From the NCBI RefSeq assembly GCF_963678635.1, contig NC_087070.1:29550048-29614047 (forward strand): a stretch of 64,000 nucleotides of DNA, written 5' to 3'. The translations under genes were made by a program, and so were the position numbers. The notes beneath the pieces were generated by a model. It was not told where the DNA came from. It did not search any database and was given only the letters and a program-made list of their open reading frames with translations. Origin of the DNA: Symsagittifera roscoffensis (Eukaryota; Xenacoelomorpha; Acoela; Convolutidae). Shown piece after piece: positions 20,550 to 30,466 of the stretch (positions are counted from its first letter, which is position 1; every line of letters begins with the position of its first letter).

Positions 20550-23500
20550 TTATTTTTTAAATTCTACTTTCTTTAATATTTTAGATTGGGGGATGAACAT
20601 TTTGTAGTTTTTACGTGGTTGATTTCGGAGTCTTGTTGTCTTTCTATGTTCTGATTTGTCTATTTCTTCTTGGGGTATTATTTGTTCTGTCATTTTTCTA
20701 TTTTTTCTTTGTTTTGGAGGTTCTTTATGGTTTTGTGTATTGTTTTTGGTGGGGGTTGGTTTTGTGTTTTGATTTTCGGTGGGGTTATCATTTTGTTCTG
20801 TGTTTTTCAGATGTGGTTCATTTTGAATGATTTTTAATCCTGTGAAAGAATATAATTGGGTTAATTCGCGGAGTGCGTATTCTTTTGGGTAATAAGGTAA
20901 TAGGTTGTTTCGATGCTGAACGATTTCTTTTTTGTTTGAGTCGATAATTTTATATGTGACATCTGTGGGTTTTGCAATTATTTGATAGGGTCCTTTTCGG
21001 AGGGGTTGTAATTTTTTAGAAATTCCTTTGTGAGTATTAAAATTAGGTATTAAAACAAATGTTCCAATTTTTAAATCGGAAGCTGGTGTAAAACGTGAAT
21101 TGATTTGTTCATTAATGTTTTGTCTTTGTAATAACTTTTTTGTTATTTTTTGATAAATTTCATTGTGTTTTTTATCTCTATTTAAAATCCATTCGGTGTG
21201 TGTACCGGAGGCTAATTTAAGAATTTGTGGGTGATGAAAATGATCTTCATCGTGCGTATGTAATGGTAGGTTATAACAAATTGAGTCTTTATTTGGTTGA
21301 CAATAACCTTGTGCGTTTTTATGGGAATTTGCTGTAAACATTATTGGTTTGCGTGGCTTTTGGTTGAAAACCATTTCGTATGGTGACATTCCTAAAGTTG
21401 TCGTGATTTGTGAATTATATGCTAAGGGAAATAATTTTACATCTGCTGACCATTCGGTATATTTTGTATCATTTCCGTTGATGATACATCTAAGATATTC
21501 TTGTAGTGAACGGTTCATACCTTCGACTAAGCCGTTTGTCCAAGGTGCATGAGATGTACGTGGTTTGTGTTTAATGTTGTATAAATGACATAGTGTTATT
21601 ATTTCATTATTTATGAATTCTGTACCATTGTCTGTAACTAAAATTTCTGGTAGTCCAAATTTTGCTATCCAGTGTTCATAGAGTGTTGTGTATGCGTAAT
21701 AAGCGTTACAATGTGGTACTGGGTTAAGTGCTACATAATGTGTAAATGCGTCAACAATTACCATAATGTAGGAGTTTCCTTCTGATGAGGGTGAAATTGG
21801 GCCTTTAGTATCAAATGAGATACGGTGATTAAAGTACAGACTTTGTCCTTTAAAATCTTGTTTTTGTGCTATTTGTTTTTGATTTGGGTAAGGTTTATTT
21901 AGTTGACATACTATACAATCATTGCATAGTACTTTTATCCAAATTGGTGCATTTGGGAAGTAAAAATTTTGTATAAAATTTGAATATGTTTTCTCTGATC
22001 CAGAGTGTCCTTTAATATTTTGTGTATGTGAAATATTAAAAGCTATAAGAATCATACTTATAGGGAGACAGGGAACTGTAGATTCATTCAGGTTATACTC
22101 TAAAAGGTCTGTATTTTCGTTAATTGTTGTATTGTTAAACTTGCGAAAGTATCGGAGGAGTGTTTTGTTTCCTAGAATGGTTGAATCTGCTTTGTTAGGT
22201 TTAGTTTTATATTTGTGCCATGATTTCAGTTGTCGAATTATCGGGTCAAGATTTTGATATTGTTTCAGTGTTGAAATTGTAATCGTATCTGTTGGGGGGA
22301 GAAAAATGTTTTCAACTTCGAATTGAGATAAGGGTATTGTATCAAGTGGGTCGTGAAGGTCAAAAACTTGATTTATTGTGTATTTTGAATCATTTGTTTG
22401 TGGTCCTGATAAATTTATTTTATCAGTTAAATCTTCTTTTTCAATTAGTGGAAAATGGTCTTTTTTAGGTAGGTGTTGTTTTGTTCGTTTTTGTTGGGTG
22501 TTATTTTTTATCCATTGAGAGTATGGGATTGGTTTAAAAGTTGATGTTCCAAGTAGGTCAACTTCATAATGATTATTTTGACAATCTAAATAAAGTGGGA
22601 AATGTTGTAAATTATTTATTTGTGATTGTTCAATGTCAGTTTTTACTGCATATTTGCATTCTAATCGGGGTGATGTTTCGTTTTCTGCAAGGTAGAATTT
22701 TATATTTTTGGGTATTTCAACTGTTGTTTTTCGTGTAAGTAATTCAGGTGGTGTATTTCGACTTAAGGTGTCTGGTAATGCAAGATTTTTTCCTGCAGTC
22801 CAAACTATATGTAAGTTTGGAAACTTCATTAGAATTAGTTGAAATCTGTAAACTCGGTGGTTTGGGTTAGATTTCTGTGTAAAAAGAAAGATGATTGGTT
22901 TGTGGTCTGTGAATAAAACTGTGGGATGTTTTGATCCAAGTATCAGAAATTCATATTCTGTAAGTGTATATATTATGGCTGTACATTCTCTCATCAGAGT
23001 TGAGAGTCGTAGCTCTGCTTGAGTGAATAATCGAGAATTTGCTGATATGAGATTCATTTTATTTGTACCATTATGTGATTGTAATAATGCTGCGCCGATG
23101 CCAAAGTTCGATGCATCGCACATTGCATAAAATGGTTGATCAGGGTCTGGAATTGTGTTTGAAATTTGTTCAGTTAAAAGTTTCTTTATTTCTTCGAATC
23201 GTGTTTGATGTTCTGTATTCCATTCAAAGTTGTTTTGTTGTCTAAGGATGTTATAAAATGGTCGTAGATATAATTGCATTTTATAAACATATTTACTTAA
23301 AAAGTTTAACATTCCAAGGAACTCTTGGATTTTCTTTTTATTTGTTGGTGGTTGAAGTTTTTGAATAGCGTCAATGCGTGATTTCAGTGGAGTGATTGTT
23401 TTTCTTTCTATGTTATGTCCTAAGAATTTAACTCTTGTCAAAAAGAAGTGTGATTTATCGGGGGCGGCCTTCAGATTTTCGTTCTGAAGTATTTGGTGAT

Positions 23501-26500
23501 ATTGTTCTAAAACTTTGAACATTTCATCTTTTGTTTGTGATTGCATAAAAACATCGTCTAAATAGGTGATTGCGTTTTTCTTGAGTATTAGTGGTCTAAA
23601 AATTTTGCTCATAAAGGCTGAAAATGCTGCTGGTCCTATGGATATTCCATAGAATAAGCGGTTGAATTCATATTGTTGGTTTCCGATAACAAATTGTGTT
23701 AAACGTCGTGATTGTTCATCTAGTGGCATTTGATTGTATGCACTATTCATGTCGGCGGTTGTAAAGTATTTGCCGTTTATTTTTGTTAAAATAACTTGTA
23801 TTGGTTCAATGGGCCAATTACATTTTGATTCATCTATTAGTGAATTGAGGTATCTAGCATCGAGAACGATTTTTAATGATTCTCCTTTAGCTAGAATGAT
23901 AACGGGGTTGATGAATGTGTTGCCTTTTGGTTGTTCTTCTTTATTAACCGGTGATATAATGTTGTATTGCTCTAAAATATCGAGCAATCTGTTTACTTTA
24001 TCATGTAAGTGAATTGGTACTTTACTTGCTCTTTGTTTTTTGAAAACTGCGTCTGGTTTTAATGGGAGATGTAGTGATGAACTGATTTTGCCAACATCGA
24101 ATTTTGATGTTGCATAGACTGATGAATATTGAATTAGCTGTTTGGCTAACTTTTCGAATTCGTCTTGTGTTATTTGTGAATGTTGGAAATTAAACATTGT
24201 TAAAAATTTCTGTTGGTCCTCTGTGTAGTTACTGATGTTGAATGTAGGTTTGAAATATGGAGTTTTTGTGAAATAATCCGTATTTCTGTTTTCGTTACTT
24301 ATTATATTATTTATAGATAATTCTTCATTAAGAATTGTAGATTGGCAAATATCTAGTAATTGGAGTATATTATTTACGCGATAGGCTTTTTCGTGTATTG
24401 GTGATATTGTAGCGTTAGTTTCACAATATCCTAAAAGTCCTAAAGGTAATGTTACTTGATAAGGTGTGTTGTTATAAACATGTAAAGAAATAATATCTGA
24501 ATTCGAGTTTTTCAAATATTTTATTGAAGAGATTGTGATTTTGAAAAATTTATGAATAGGTTTGAATTCAAAATCTGACATATAAAATTTTTGTTTGTTT
24601 TGTTCTTTATCATATTGGTGAACTTGTTTGATTGAAAAATTATAGATGTTTCCTGATAGTGGTTTCAGGTGTTTTCTTTGTTGGTTAAATATCGGATAAA
24701 ATTTTGAAAAGAGTGGTGGTTGTTTGTTTAATCGCTGAAAAAATGTTAAGGATGTGTCTTTTGTTTTTGTATATTTATCTTTGATTAATATTTTACTATT
24801 TAGTATGTTAATTGTTGGTATATACTTTGAAATAAATGGTATTCCAATGATATTATATTTAATATCAGTGATATGGAATATTTGTTTAAATGGCTTGTTT
24901 AGAATTTTGCTTTGCTCCATTGTTCTGGTAGGGAGGAGAAATAATTGGATTTTTCCGTAGTTTATCAATGTTGATCCTTGTGCTGTCGCTAGCTTACTGG
25001 AGGTTTCAAGAGGTGTTAGCTTTGGGTGTAAAGTTTTTATTTCATTCCATGTGGGAATGTTTATTATGTTTGATTCTGCTCCTGAATCAATTAAAAAATC
25101 TATTTCAAGGTCTGGTGGTTGAAATTCTTTATTTCTTGGGCTTTCTAAGAGAAATGGTATTGTCCAGATTTTTTCTTTGGGTTGTTCTTTTTGTATATTT
25201 TGGTAGATATGGTTTGTATTCAAACATTTTGTTTTGACATTTTTATTGGTTTGATTTGTAGTGTTCATCTCATTTGTTTCTTGCGTTGTTGGTGTGGAAT
25301 TTATGGGTGTAGTGTAATGATTTTGAAGAAATTCTGATTGATTTTCATATATGTGTGATGGAAAGGGTTGTTCATATATGACAGATTCATAGTCATTTTC
25401 GACTTTTATCATATTGATAGCAAGAGTGTTTTCAGTATCACTTTCTGAATCTGATGATGTACAGTTTATTTGATTGAGTTGTAACGTATCAGTTACTGTG
25501 TGATCAATACCTGGGGGGTCTGATGTTGTTTCTGGGTTAGCTTGTACCTGATTGATTTGTCTTTGATGTTTAGGTGTACTACTTCTATGACGATTATTAG
25601 AGTTATTGTAGTGATTATTATTCCGGTGTGGTGATTGGGAATAATTTCTATAACGATTATTATAACTTGGGTGTCGATTTTGTGAATTATTTCGCGATCT
25701 GTTTTGGTAATTATTGTTTGGTCTGTTATAGTTCGATCTATTATATGAGTTATTCCTTGATCGATTGTTCGGGTAATTCTGGTTTCGGTTGTTTGAATAA
25801 CTTCTGTTTCGATTATAGGAGTAGTTTCTATTCCTATTGTATGATGAATTTCGTGATTGGTTGTTTGGATAATAGTTATTTCTTGATTGAGAATTAGATC
25901 TAGAAACAAATCGTTGTGTATTTGAATTTGATCTGGAGTAGTTATTTCGACTATTCGGTCTATTGTAGTGATTTTGTGATGAATTATACGTGTTTCTTCG
26001 TTCTGGTGATCTTCCTCTATAACTTGAGTTATATGGAGATTGATTTCTTGTATAGCTTGTATTGTTCGGGAGTGGTTTTCCTGAACTGTTGTTGCTGTAT
26101 ACATTTTTGTTTGGTAGATTTTGATCTTTTTTCATGTATTGATAAAATGATTTATTTGGTTCTTTGTATTTTTGAGGTTTATTTTGACTATCTTGCTGTT
26201 TTTGTCTACATTCGGAAATACTATGTCCGTATCGTCGGCAATAATTACACCATTTTTTGAAAGATGGTTTGCCTTTAAAGTTCGGGTTCTTTTCGTAAAT
26301 ATTGAGTATTTCAGTGATTTTTTCAACGAGATCTGTTTCTGATTCCTGTATATTATTAATATTAGTGGAAGTCGTTTCAATTTTGTTAACGTATTGTAAT
26401 TTCAGATTTTCCGTTTCTTCTAGTTTCATTGTGATTTCTGCTTGTTCTAGTTTGTCTACTAGTTTTCTAAAATCTAAATCGGGTTCTCGAATTGAAGAAG

Positions 26501-28772
26501 GATGTGATGCTCTCTTTTTTATTGCTATTTTCCTTAATTGTGGTGTTAAGGTCATCATTAAGATTTCTGTCATCTTTGTATTTTTATAGTCATGTGTATT
26601 TAGTGAGTATGCTTTTCGAACTAGTGTTTCGATTCGTACTGCTATTTGCTTGATGGTTTCGTTTGGTAATCTGCGAATTTTATTACATAAAACTCTTTGT
26701 TGTTGTTTGTTTCTTTCGGAGTCAAACATTTTTGAAAATTCTTGTGTAAATCTTTTCCAGTTTGATTTTATTTCTTGAGGTAGTACTGAAAACCATTTTT
26801 GGGCTGCGCCATCTAAGGTTGTTTGTATCAACGCTGTGCGTCGATGTATCCAGTTTTGATGTAGTGGCGTGTTAATTGGTTCAGGTCCAATATTTAAAAT
26901 TAAATTTGCTGTTACTGCATTTAAGTAATCTTCTACAGAGTATTCAGGGTCTGTTCCTGTGAAAACCATTAAAGGTTTATTTGATGTTATTGATGATCCA
27001 CCCATAAGGTATGGATTCATTGTCATTTGTAATGATTCAGCTGCATTTGGCATTTGAGAAAAATTTGAAAGTTGGTTTCTTGTTATTTCATGTTGTTGAA
27101 GATAATACGGGAGTGGTATTTCATTTTGCATTTGTGATGGTTGATACGAGTGTGTAGTCATTGGATTTTGTTGTTGAATTGGTTGAAAAGATTGTATATT
27201 AATTGGATTTTGTTGTTGAATTGGTTGTTGATATTGTGCATCTATTGATTGTTGAGAGAAATTTCTATGATTTGTACGTGTTTTCTGTATTCCTTGTCTA
27301 CGATATTCTTGAGTATTTTGTGCAAATATATCTGGTTGTAAGAAATCTTTATCTGAGGATAAATAATCCATTTGATAAGATGTTTGTTTTTTATTTTTAT
27401 TTTGTTGAAAAAATGGGTAATTTTCACTGCGATCCTGTGGAGGATTTGGTTGAAAATTTTTAGAATTATATTGGGCCGTTGGGTTATCCCAGTTTCGAGG
27501 TTTTGTATATTGATTAAAATTTCTTTGTGGTTGATAATTTGTTTTTGATGGATGTGTATAATTATAATTATGGTCTGCAAAGTTGTTTCTAGTGAATGTT
27601 TTGCGTGTTTTTGATGGTATTGTCATGGGTTTGTATGTTTGGTAATCCATATGTGAATATTTAGGGGCAACCGAAGGTTTAACGGTTGATTGTAAGGTTA
27701 CCTGTGTTTGTGAAGGGTTTGTATTTCTTGGTGTTGTTAAATTTGGGCGTATTGGTGAAATACTTTGTTGTGTAGTTGTTGTGTGTACAATTTCTTCATT
27801 TATGAAGTGTGATGGTGTCTGGATATCTTGTTGAGTAAGATTCCTAGTTCCATTGAGGTTTTCATTGTGTATGACTGTAGAGTTTAAACTATTATTTTGT
27901 GTATCGGGTAAAAATGTATTATAGTTTAATGGTGTTGCATCAATTGTTAATGGTATTACTCTTACATAATCTCTTATGTAAGATATTGTACCTATTGCTT
28001 GACTTGAGATTGATTGTGGAAAGTTTATAAATGCGGGATGAGACCATTCGGGGTCCCAAACATAATCTGATTGTTCTGTGATAGCGGTATCATCGTTCGA
28101 ATTTTGGGGTCTAAAATTTTTTCTTGCTTGTGCAATTAAATCAATATTGTGTGTAAAATAATCTATTATGAACCATGCTAAAATTTTTTGTAAATCGTGT
28201 TTGGTATGTTGTGAAACGTCGTCTTTCGTGAAATTTTCTTTAATGATGTTTAAATAGCTAGAGAGTAGTGTGATTTCATGTCGTACTCTTAAATGTTTAG
28301 ATGTTTCTGTCGGTGAGACATTTGTTAATGGGAGTTCATTTTCTAATATCGAAATATAACTATATATTAGTGCGAAAACTTCATTGGTGAAAATGGAGTT
28401 TGCTCTTTGTGAGTTATGGTATTGGATGCTTTTTATATATTCTGAAAAAACTTTTGAAAATTCTAAATCAAGATCGTCTGTTTGTATGGTATATGTTCTA
28501 TTATTATGGTTTGGTGAGGTGAATTCTATAGAGTAGATTCCATACTGTTGTGTTATGTTGCATATATCTTTTAGATAGTGATCTATGATTTGTCTTTTGA
28601 TTTTTACATCGGGGAACTCTGTTTTACATGGACTGATTCCGGGTTCAAATAAATTTACGAGTAAATTTTGACAAAATATGTGTTGTCCTCTATCAGTATC
28701 TGCATCTACTATAAAAGGAAAGATTTCATCATCATCTGGAGTTTCGTCACCTGGGGTGTGTGTTGAACTCAT
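20550..28772 (-). CDS. E1 Gag-Pol polyprotein, 2740 aa, single frame
   Basis: One open frame encodes Gag and Pol with no frameshift between them. Approximate residues: capsid-like Gag 560-830; CCHC zinc knuckle CNYCRRYGHSISEC near 840; an Asn/Arg/Ser/Tyr-rich region 905-1065; aspartic protease DSGAES near 1227; reverse transcriptase with YLDD near 1736; RNase H CDASNFGIG near 1883; integrase zinc domain (HTQNIKGHSG, then CNDCIVC) 2244-2290; integrase catalytic Asp in SFDTKGP near 2318, TDNGTEF near 2378 and Glu in GLVEGMN near 2415, exactly 35 residues separating the last Asp and Glu; C-terminal region with KGPYQIIAKP. All catalytic residues are present. The ATG at 28,772 overlaps the preceding 155-aa ORF by 26 bases. 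Confidence 0.95.
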   Translation of the reverse strand: MSSTHTPGDETPDDDEIFPFIVDADTDRGQHIFCQNLLVNLFEPGISPCKTEFPDVKIKRQIIDHYLKDICNITQQYGIYSIEFTSPNHNNRTYTIQTDDLDLEFSKVFSEYIKSIQYHNSQRANSIFTNEVFALIYSYISILENELPLTNVSPTETSKHLRVRHEITLLSSYLNIIKENFTKDDVSQHTKHDLQKILAWFIIDYFTHNIDLIAQARKNFRPQNSNDDTAITEQSDYVWDPEWSHPAFINFPQSISSQAIGTISYIRDYVRVIPLTIDATPLNYNTFLPDTQNNSLNSTVIHNENLNGTRNLTQQDIQTPSHFINEEIVHTTTTQQSISPIRPNLTTPRNTNPSQTQVTLQSTVKPSVAPKYSHMDYQTYKPMTIPSKTRKTFTRNNFADHNYNYTHPSKTNYQPQRNFNQYTKPRNWDNPTAQYNSKNFQPNPPQDRSENYPFFQQNKNKKQTSYQMDYLSSDKDFLQPDIFAQNTQEYRRQGIQKTRTNHRNFSQQSIDAQYQQPIQQQNPINIQSFQPIQQQNPMTTHSYQPSQMQNEIPLPYYLQQHEITRNQLSNFSQMPNAAESLQMTMNPYLMGGSSITSNKPLMVFTGTDPEYSVEDYLNAVTANLILNIGPEPINTPLHQNWIHRRTALIQTTLDGAAQKWFSVLPQEIKSNWKRFTQEFSKMFDSERNKQQQRVLCNKIRRLPNETIKQIAVRIETLVRKAYSLNTHDYKNTKMTEILMMTLTPQLRKIAIKKRASHPSSIREPDLDFRKLVDKLEQAEITMKLEETENLKLQYVNKIETTSTNINNIQESETDLVEKITEILNIYEKNPNFKGKPSFKKWCNYCRRYGHSISECRQKQQDSQNKPQKYKEPNKSFYQYMKKDQNLPNKNVYSNNSSGKPLPNNTSYTRNQSPYNSSYRGRSPERRNTYNSSQNHYNRPNSRNNYSRSNSNTQRFVSRSNSQSRNNYYPNNQSRNSSYNRNRNYSYNRNRSYSNNRNQNYPNNRSRNNSYNRSNYNRPNNNYQNRSRNNSQNRHPSYNNRYRNYSQSPHRNNNHYNNSNNRHRSSTPKHQRQINQVQANPETTSDPPGIDHTVTDTLQLNQINCTSSDSESDTENTLAINMIKVENDYESVIYEQPFPSHIYENQSEFLQNHYTTPINSTPTTQETNEMNTTNQTNKNVKTKCLNTNHIYQNIQKEQPKEKIWTIPFLLESPRNKEFQPPDLEIDFLIDSGAESNIINIPTWNEIKTLHPKLTPLETSSKLATAQGSTLINYGKIQLFLLPTRTMEQSKILNKPFKQIFHITDIKYNIIGIPFISKYIPTINILNSKILIKDKYTKTKDTSLTFFQRLNKQPPLFSKFYPIFNQQRKHLKPLSGNIYNFSIKQVHQYDKEQNKQKFYMSDFEFKPIHKFFKITISSIKYLKNSNSDIISLHVYNNTPYQVTLPLGLLGYCETNATISPIHEKAYRVNNILQLLDICQSTILNEELSINNIISNENRNTDYFTKTPYFKPTFNISNYTEDQQKFLTMFNFQHSQITQDEFEKLAKQLIQYSSVYATSKFDVGKISSSLHLPLKPDAVFKKQRASKVPIHLHDKVNRLLDILEQYNIISPVNKEEQPKGNTFINPVIILAKGESLKIVLDARYLNSLIDESKCNWPIEPIQVILTKINGKYFTTADMNSAYNQMPLDEQSRRLTQFVIGNQQYEFNRLFYGISIGPAAFSAFMSKIFRPLILKKNAITYLDDVFMQSQTKDEMFKVLEQYHQILQNENLKAAPDKSHFFLTRVKFLGHNIERKTITPLKSRIDAIQKLQPPTNKKKIQEFLGMLNFLSKYVYKMQLYLRPFYNILRQQNNFEWNTEHQTRFEEIKKLLTEQISNTIPDPDQPFYAMCDASNFGIGAALLQSHNGTNKMNLISANSRLFTQAELRLSTLMRECTAIIYTLTEYEFLILGSKHPTVLFTDHKPIIFLFTQKSNPNHRVYRFQLILMKFPNLHIVWTAGKNLALPDTLSRNTPPELLTRKTTVEIPKNIKFYLAENETSPRLECKYAVKTDIEQSQINNLQHFPLYLDCQNNHYEVDLLGTSTFKPIPYSQWIKNNTQQKRTKQHLPKKDHFPLIEKEDLTDKINLSGPQTNDSKYTINQVFDLHDPLDTIPLSQFEVENIFLPPTDTITISTLKQYQNLDPIIRQLKSWHKYKTKPNKADSTILGNKTLLRYFRKFNNTTINENTDLLEYNLNESTVPCLPISMILIAFNISHTQNIKGHSGSEKTYSNFIQNFYFPNAPIWIKVLCNDCIVCQLNKPYPNQKQIAQKQDFKGQSLYFNHRISFDTKGPISPSSEGNSYIMVIVDAFTHYVALNPVPHCNAYYAYTTLYEHWIAKFGLPEILVTDNGTEFINNEIITLCHLYNIKHKPRTSHAPWTNGLVEGMNRSLQEYLRCIINGNDTKYTEWSADVKLFPLAYNSQITTTLGMSPYEMVFNQKPRKPIMFTANSHKNAQGYCQPNKDSICYNLPLHTHDEDHFHHPQILKLASGTHTEWILNRDKKHNEIYQKITKKLLQRQNINEQINSRFTPASDLKIGTFVLIPNFNTHKGISKKLQPLRKGPYQIIAKPTDVTYKIIDSNKKEIVQHRNNLLPYYPKEYALRELTQLYSFTGLKIIQNEPHLKNTEQNDNPTENQNTKPTPTKNNTQNHKEPPKQRKNRKMTEQIIPQEEIDKSEHRKTTRLRNQPRKNYKMFIPQSKILKKVEFKK

Positions 28773-29214
28773 TTTTTCGTTCGATGACTGTTAATATGTA
28801 ATTATTAATGTGTCGAATTGGTTGATTCCAATTGTATAGATGTACTGGTTTTTGTTTGTACTGTTTTTTTATTCTTCTTTTTCCTCTTTGTGATGAATTT
28901 GAAGTTGTTTCTGAGTCAGAAAAATATAATTGATCGTGTTGTGGGTAATTTTTATCTATTGATTCTTTTAGTTTGTAAAGTTCGTCTAAACTGTTGGTTT
29001 CTGATTCTGAAAATGCGTTTCGATTTTTTGAAAATCTTTTTCGTGTTATTTGTCTTTGTTTAGTGATTATTTTTCTCTTTAGTGTTTGTCGTTTTGTTCG
29101 AATGTATCCAACTGTTTGTGTATGAGGTGTGATTACAAGGTCGTATTTTTTGTTGTCTATTTCACAATTGTGTAAAATGATTGTTTGTTTATTTCCTAGG
29201 TTTTTAAATGACAT
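28747..29214 (-). CDS. E1 155-aa basic ORF upstream of gag
   Basis: ATG at 29,214. The N-terminal half is strongly basic (KRKIITKQRQITRKRFSKNR), followed by a Ser/Glu/Asp stretch and a second basic patch (QRGKRRIKKQYKQK). It overlaps the gag start by 26 bases in another frame, which suggests coupled or leaky-scanning translation. The composition suits RNA binding. The same ORF exists in E2 but is frameshifted there. No family recognised. Confidence 0.65.
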   Translation of the reverse strand: MSFKNLGNKQTIILHNCEIDNKKYDLVITPHTQTVGYIRTKRQTLKRKIITKQRQITRKRFSKNRNAFSESETNSLDELYKLKESIDKNYPQHDQLYFSDSETTSNSSQRGKRRIKKQYKQKPVHLYNWNQPIRHINNYILTVIERKNEFNTHPR

Positions 29215-30144
29215 AAGGTTTAGAATGACGGATGCAAAAGGTTGTTAAATGATTTCTATTGACTTAAACTGTTAGTTCTTACGATTTTTTGGTTAGCTTA
29301 ACCTGGGTCTATTTGTTCAGGGTTGGAGAGAAAAGTATATCGATTCCGAAGAATGATTTTTACTTTCTCGTGACTAGTATAAGCTAAGGTGTTTACTTAC
29401 TTAATCTTACTTAGGGGTAGTGATTGTGTTCAAGGGTTGGAGAATAGTAAATCGATCCACAAGGTTCAGGTATAATTAGAACGCGAGTAGTTCGTTAGAT
29501 ACTATTTTAAACTTACTAAGTCTAAGATTTATCCTGGGTCTGGTAAGAGGAGGGGTCAAGTGAAGGATGAATAACCGAAGTTCTTCACTGTTTATCCTAA
29601 TTTGAATGATTAGTTTTGTTTAAAAATTTCTATTAGTCTTGGGTCTTTAGAAAGGGTTGGGTAGTGAATCGACGTTTGAGGTCGTTAGACACTAATTAAG
29701 TGGGTGGGGGAGAACAAAGTTGTTCTGTTTGATCCAAGGATAAGCCTTGATGATCAAATTTAAAATTTAATTAAGTAGAAAATGATTTAAGATCCAAGGA
29801 TAAGCCTTGATGATCTGATTTTAAATTTAAGTGACTTTAAATTTTAATAAAGTTTTAAATTTGTGTAAAGGAAAGATTTAGTATTTTATGATATTAGTAA
29901 GTTGATGATTGCTGTTATGTTTTAGGTGATGAAGCTGGAACAACAGGATGATTTATGATTACTAACCATTTATTGTCATGCTACTAATTTTTATTTTTAT
30001 TTTCCAATAAATATTTTTCAAACATGTTTTGTATAATACTGCAGAATTTTAGGAAAACGATCTTAGATCTTTTTATCAATCGTTATTGTATAATATTAAT
30101 TTTGTTTAGCGCCTGAAATAATTTTGAAGATTTACTTCAAGGTT
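29215..30144 (-). other. E1 leader region with internal repeats
   Basis: About 930 bases between the 77-aa and 155-aa ORFs. In sense, three imperfect copies of a motif (ATCGAT... CTCCAACCCT... ACCCAGG) occur, and GATCCAAGGATAAGCCTTGATGATC occurs twice on the plus strand (about 29,732 and 29,790). E2 keeps the same features at 33,388-34,314. A structured leader involved in packaging or translation is plausible. Confidence 0.5.
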
Positions 30145-30378
30145 TTATGTTTGCAAATGGAAATCTAAATTCATTGCAAGTAGTATTCGAAATATAAAAG
30201 TTTGTTCTGGCTTTTGCCGAACTATCATATAACTATACGGCAAGTTTCTACTTTGTCGTATGTCGTCTTTGGTTCGATGTCTTCTTCCAATTCCGGGTAG
30301 TTCTATTATGGTTCGGAATATTGGCTCTGATCTATTGAGTCGGAGAGACATTTCAATTAAATTATTGTCGTATAACAT
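30145..30378 (-). CDS. E1 77-aa leader ORF
   Basis: ATG at 30,378, 88 bases inside the 5' LTR edge. Compared codon by codon with E2 (33,154-33,387) there are no indels, and by hand count 9 synonymous and 5 non-synonymous differences, the pattern expected of a translated gene. The product is basic (GIGRRHRTKDDIRQSR) without a signal peptide. It could be a regulatory peptide or the first coding exon joined by splicing to a downstream ORF that lacks its own start. No family recognised. Confidence 0.6.
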   Translation of the reverse strand: MLYDNNLIEMSLRLNRSEPIFRTIIELPGIGRRHRTKDDIRQSRNLPYSYMIVRQKPEQTFIFRILLAMNLDFHLQT

Positions 30379-30446
30379 TTTGTAAATGTTTTTGTCTAAT
30401 TTCTAATCTATTTTTGGTTAATTCTAATCTAGTAAGGTCTTGTTCG

Positions 30447-30464
30447 AGACTTATGGTCGCACCA
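30447..30464 (-). other. E1 primer-binding site candidate
   Basis: Two bases after the 5' LTR end the minus strand reads TGGTGCGACCATAAGTCT, starting with the TGG complementary to a tRNA CCA end. The same sequence follows the E2 5' LTR at 33,069. I cannot assign the tRNA. Confidence 0.65.
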
Positions 30465-30466
30465 GA

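Noticed and set aside
25493..26104. 203-codon minus-strand frame inside Gag rich in Ile, Thr and His
   Set aside because: It is the shifted frame of the Asn/Arg/Ser/Tyr low-complexity region of Gag-Pol. The repetitive composition keeps alternative frames open, and E2 shows the same shadow at 38,594-38,950.
30447..30466. A tRNA-like 3' half next to the 5' LTR (CTTGTTCGAGACTTATGGTCGC)
   Set aside because: No matching acceptor or D and anticodon arms; it is explained by the primer-binding site.
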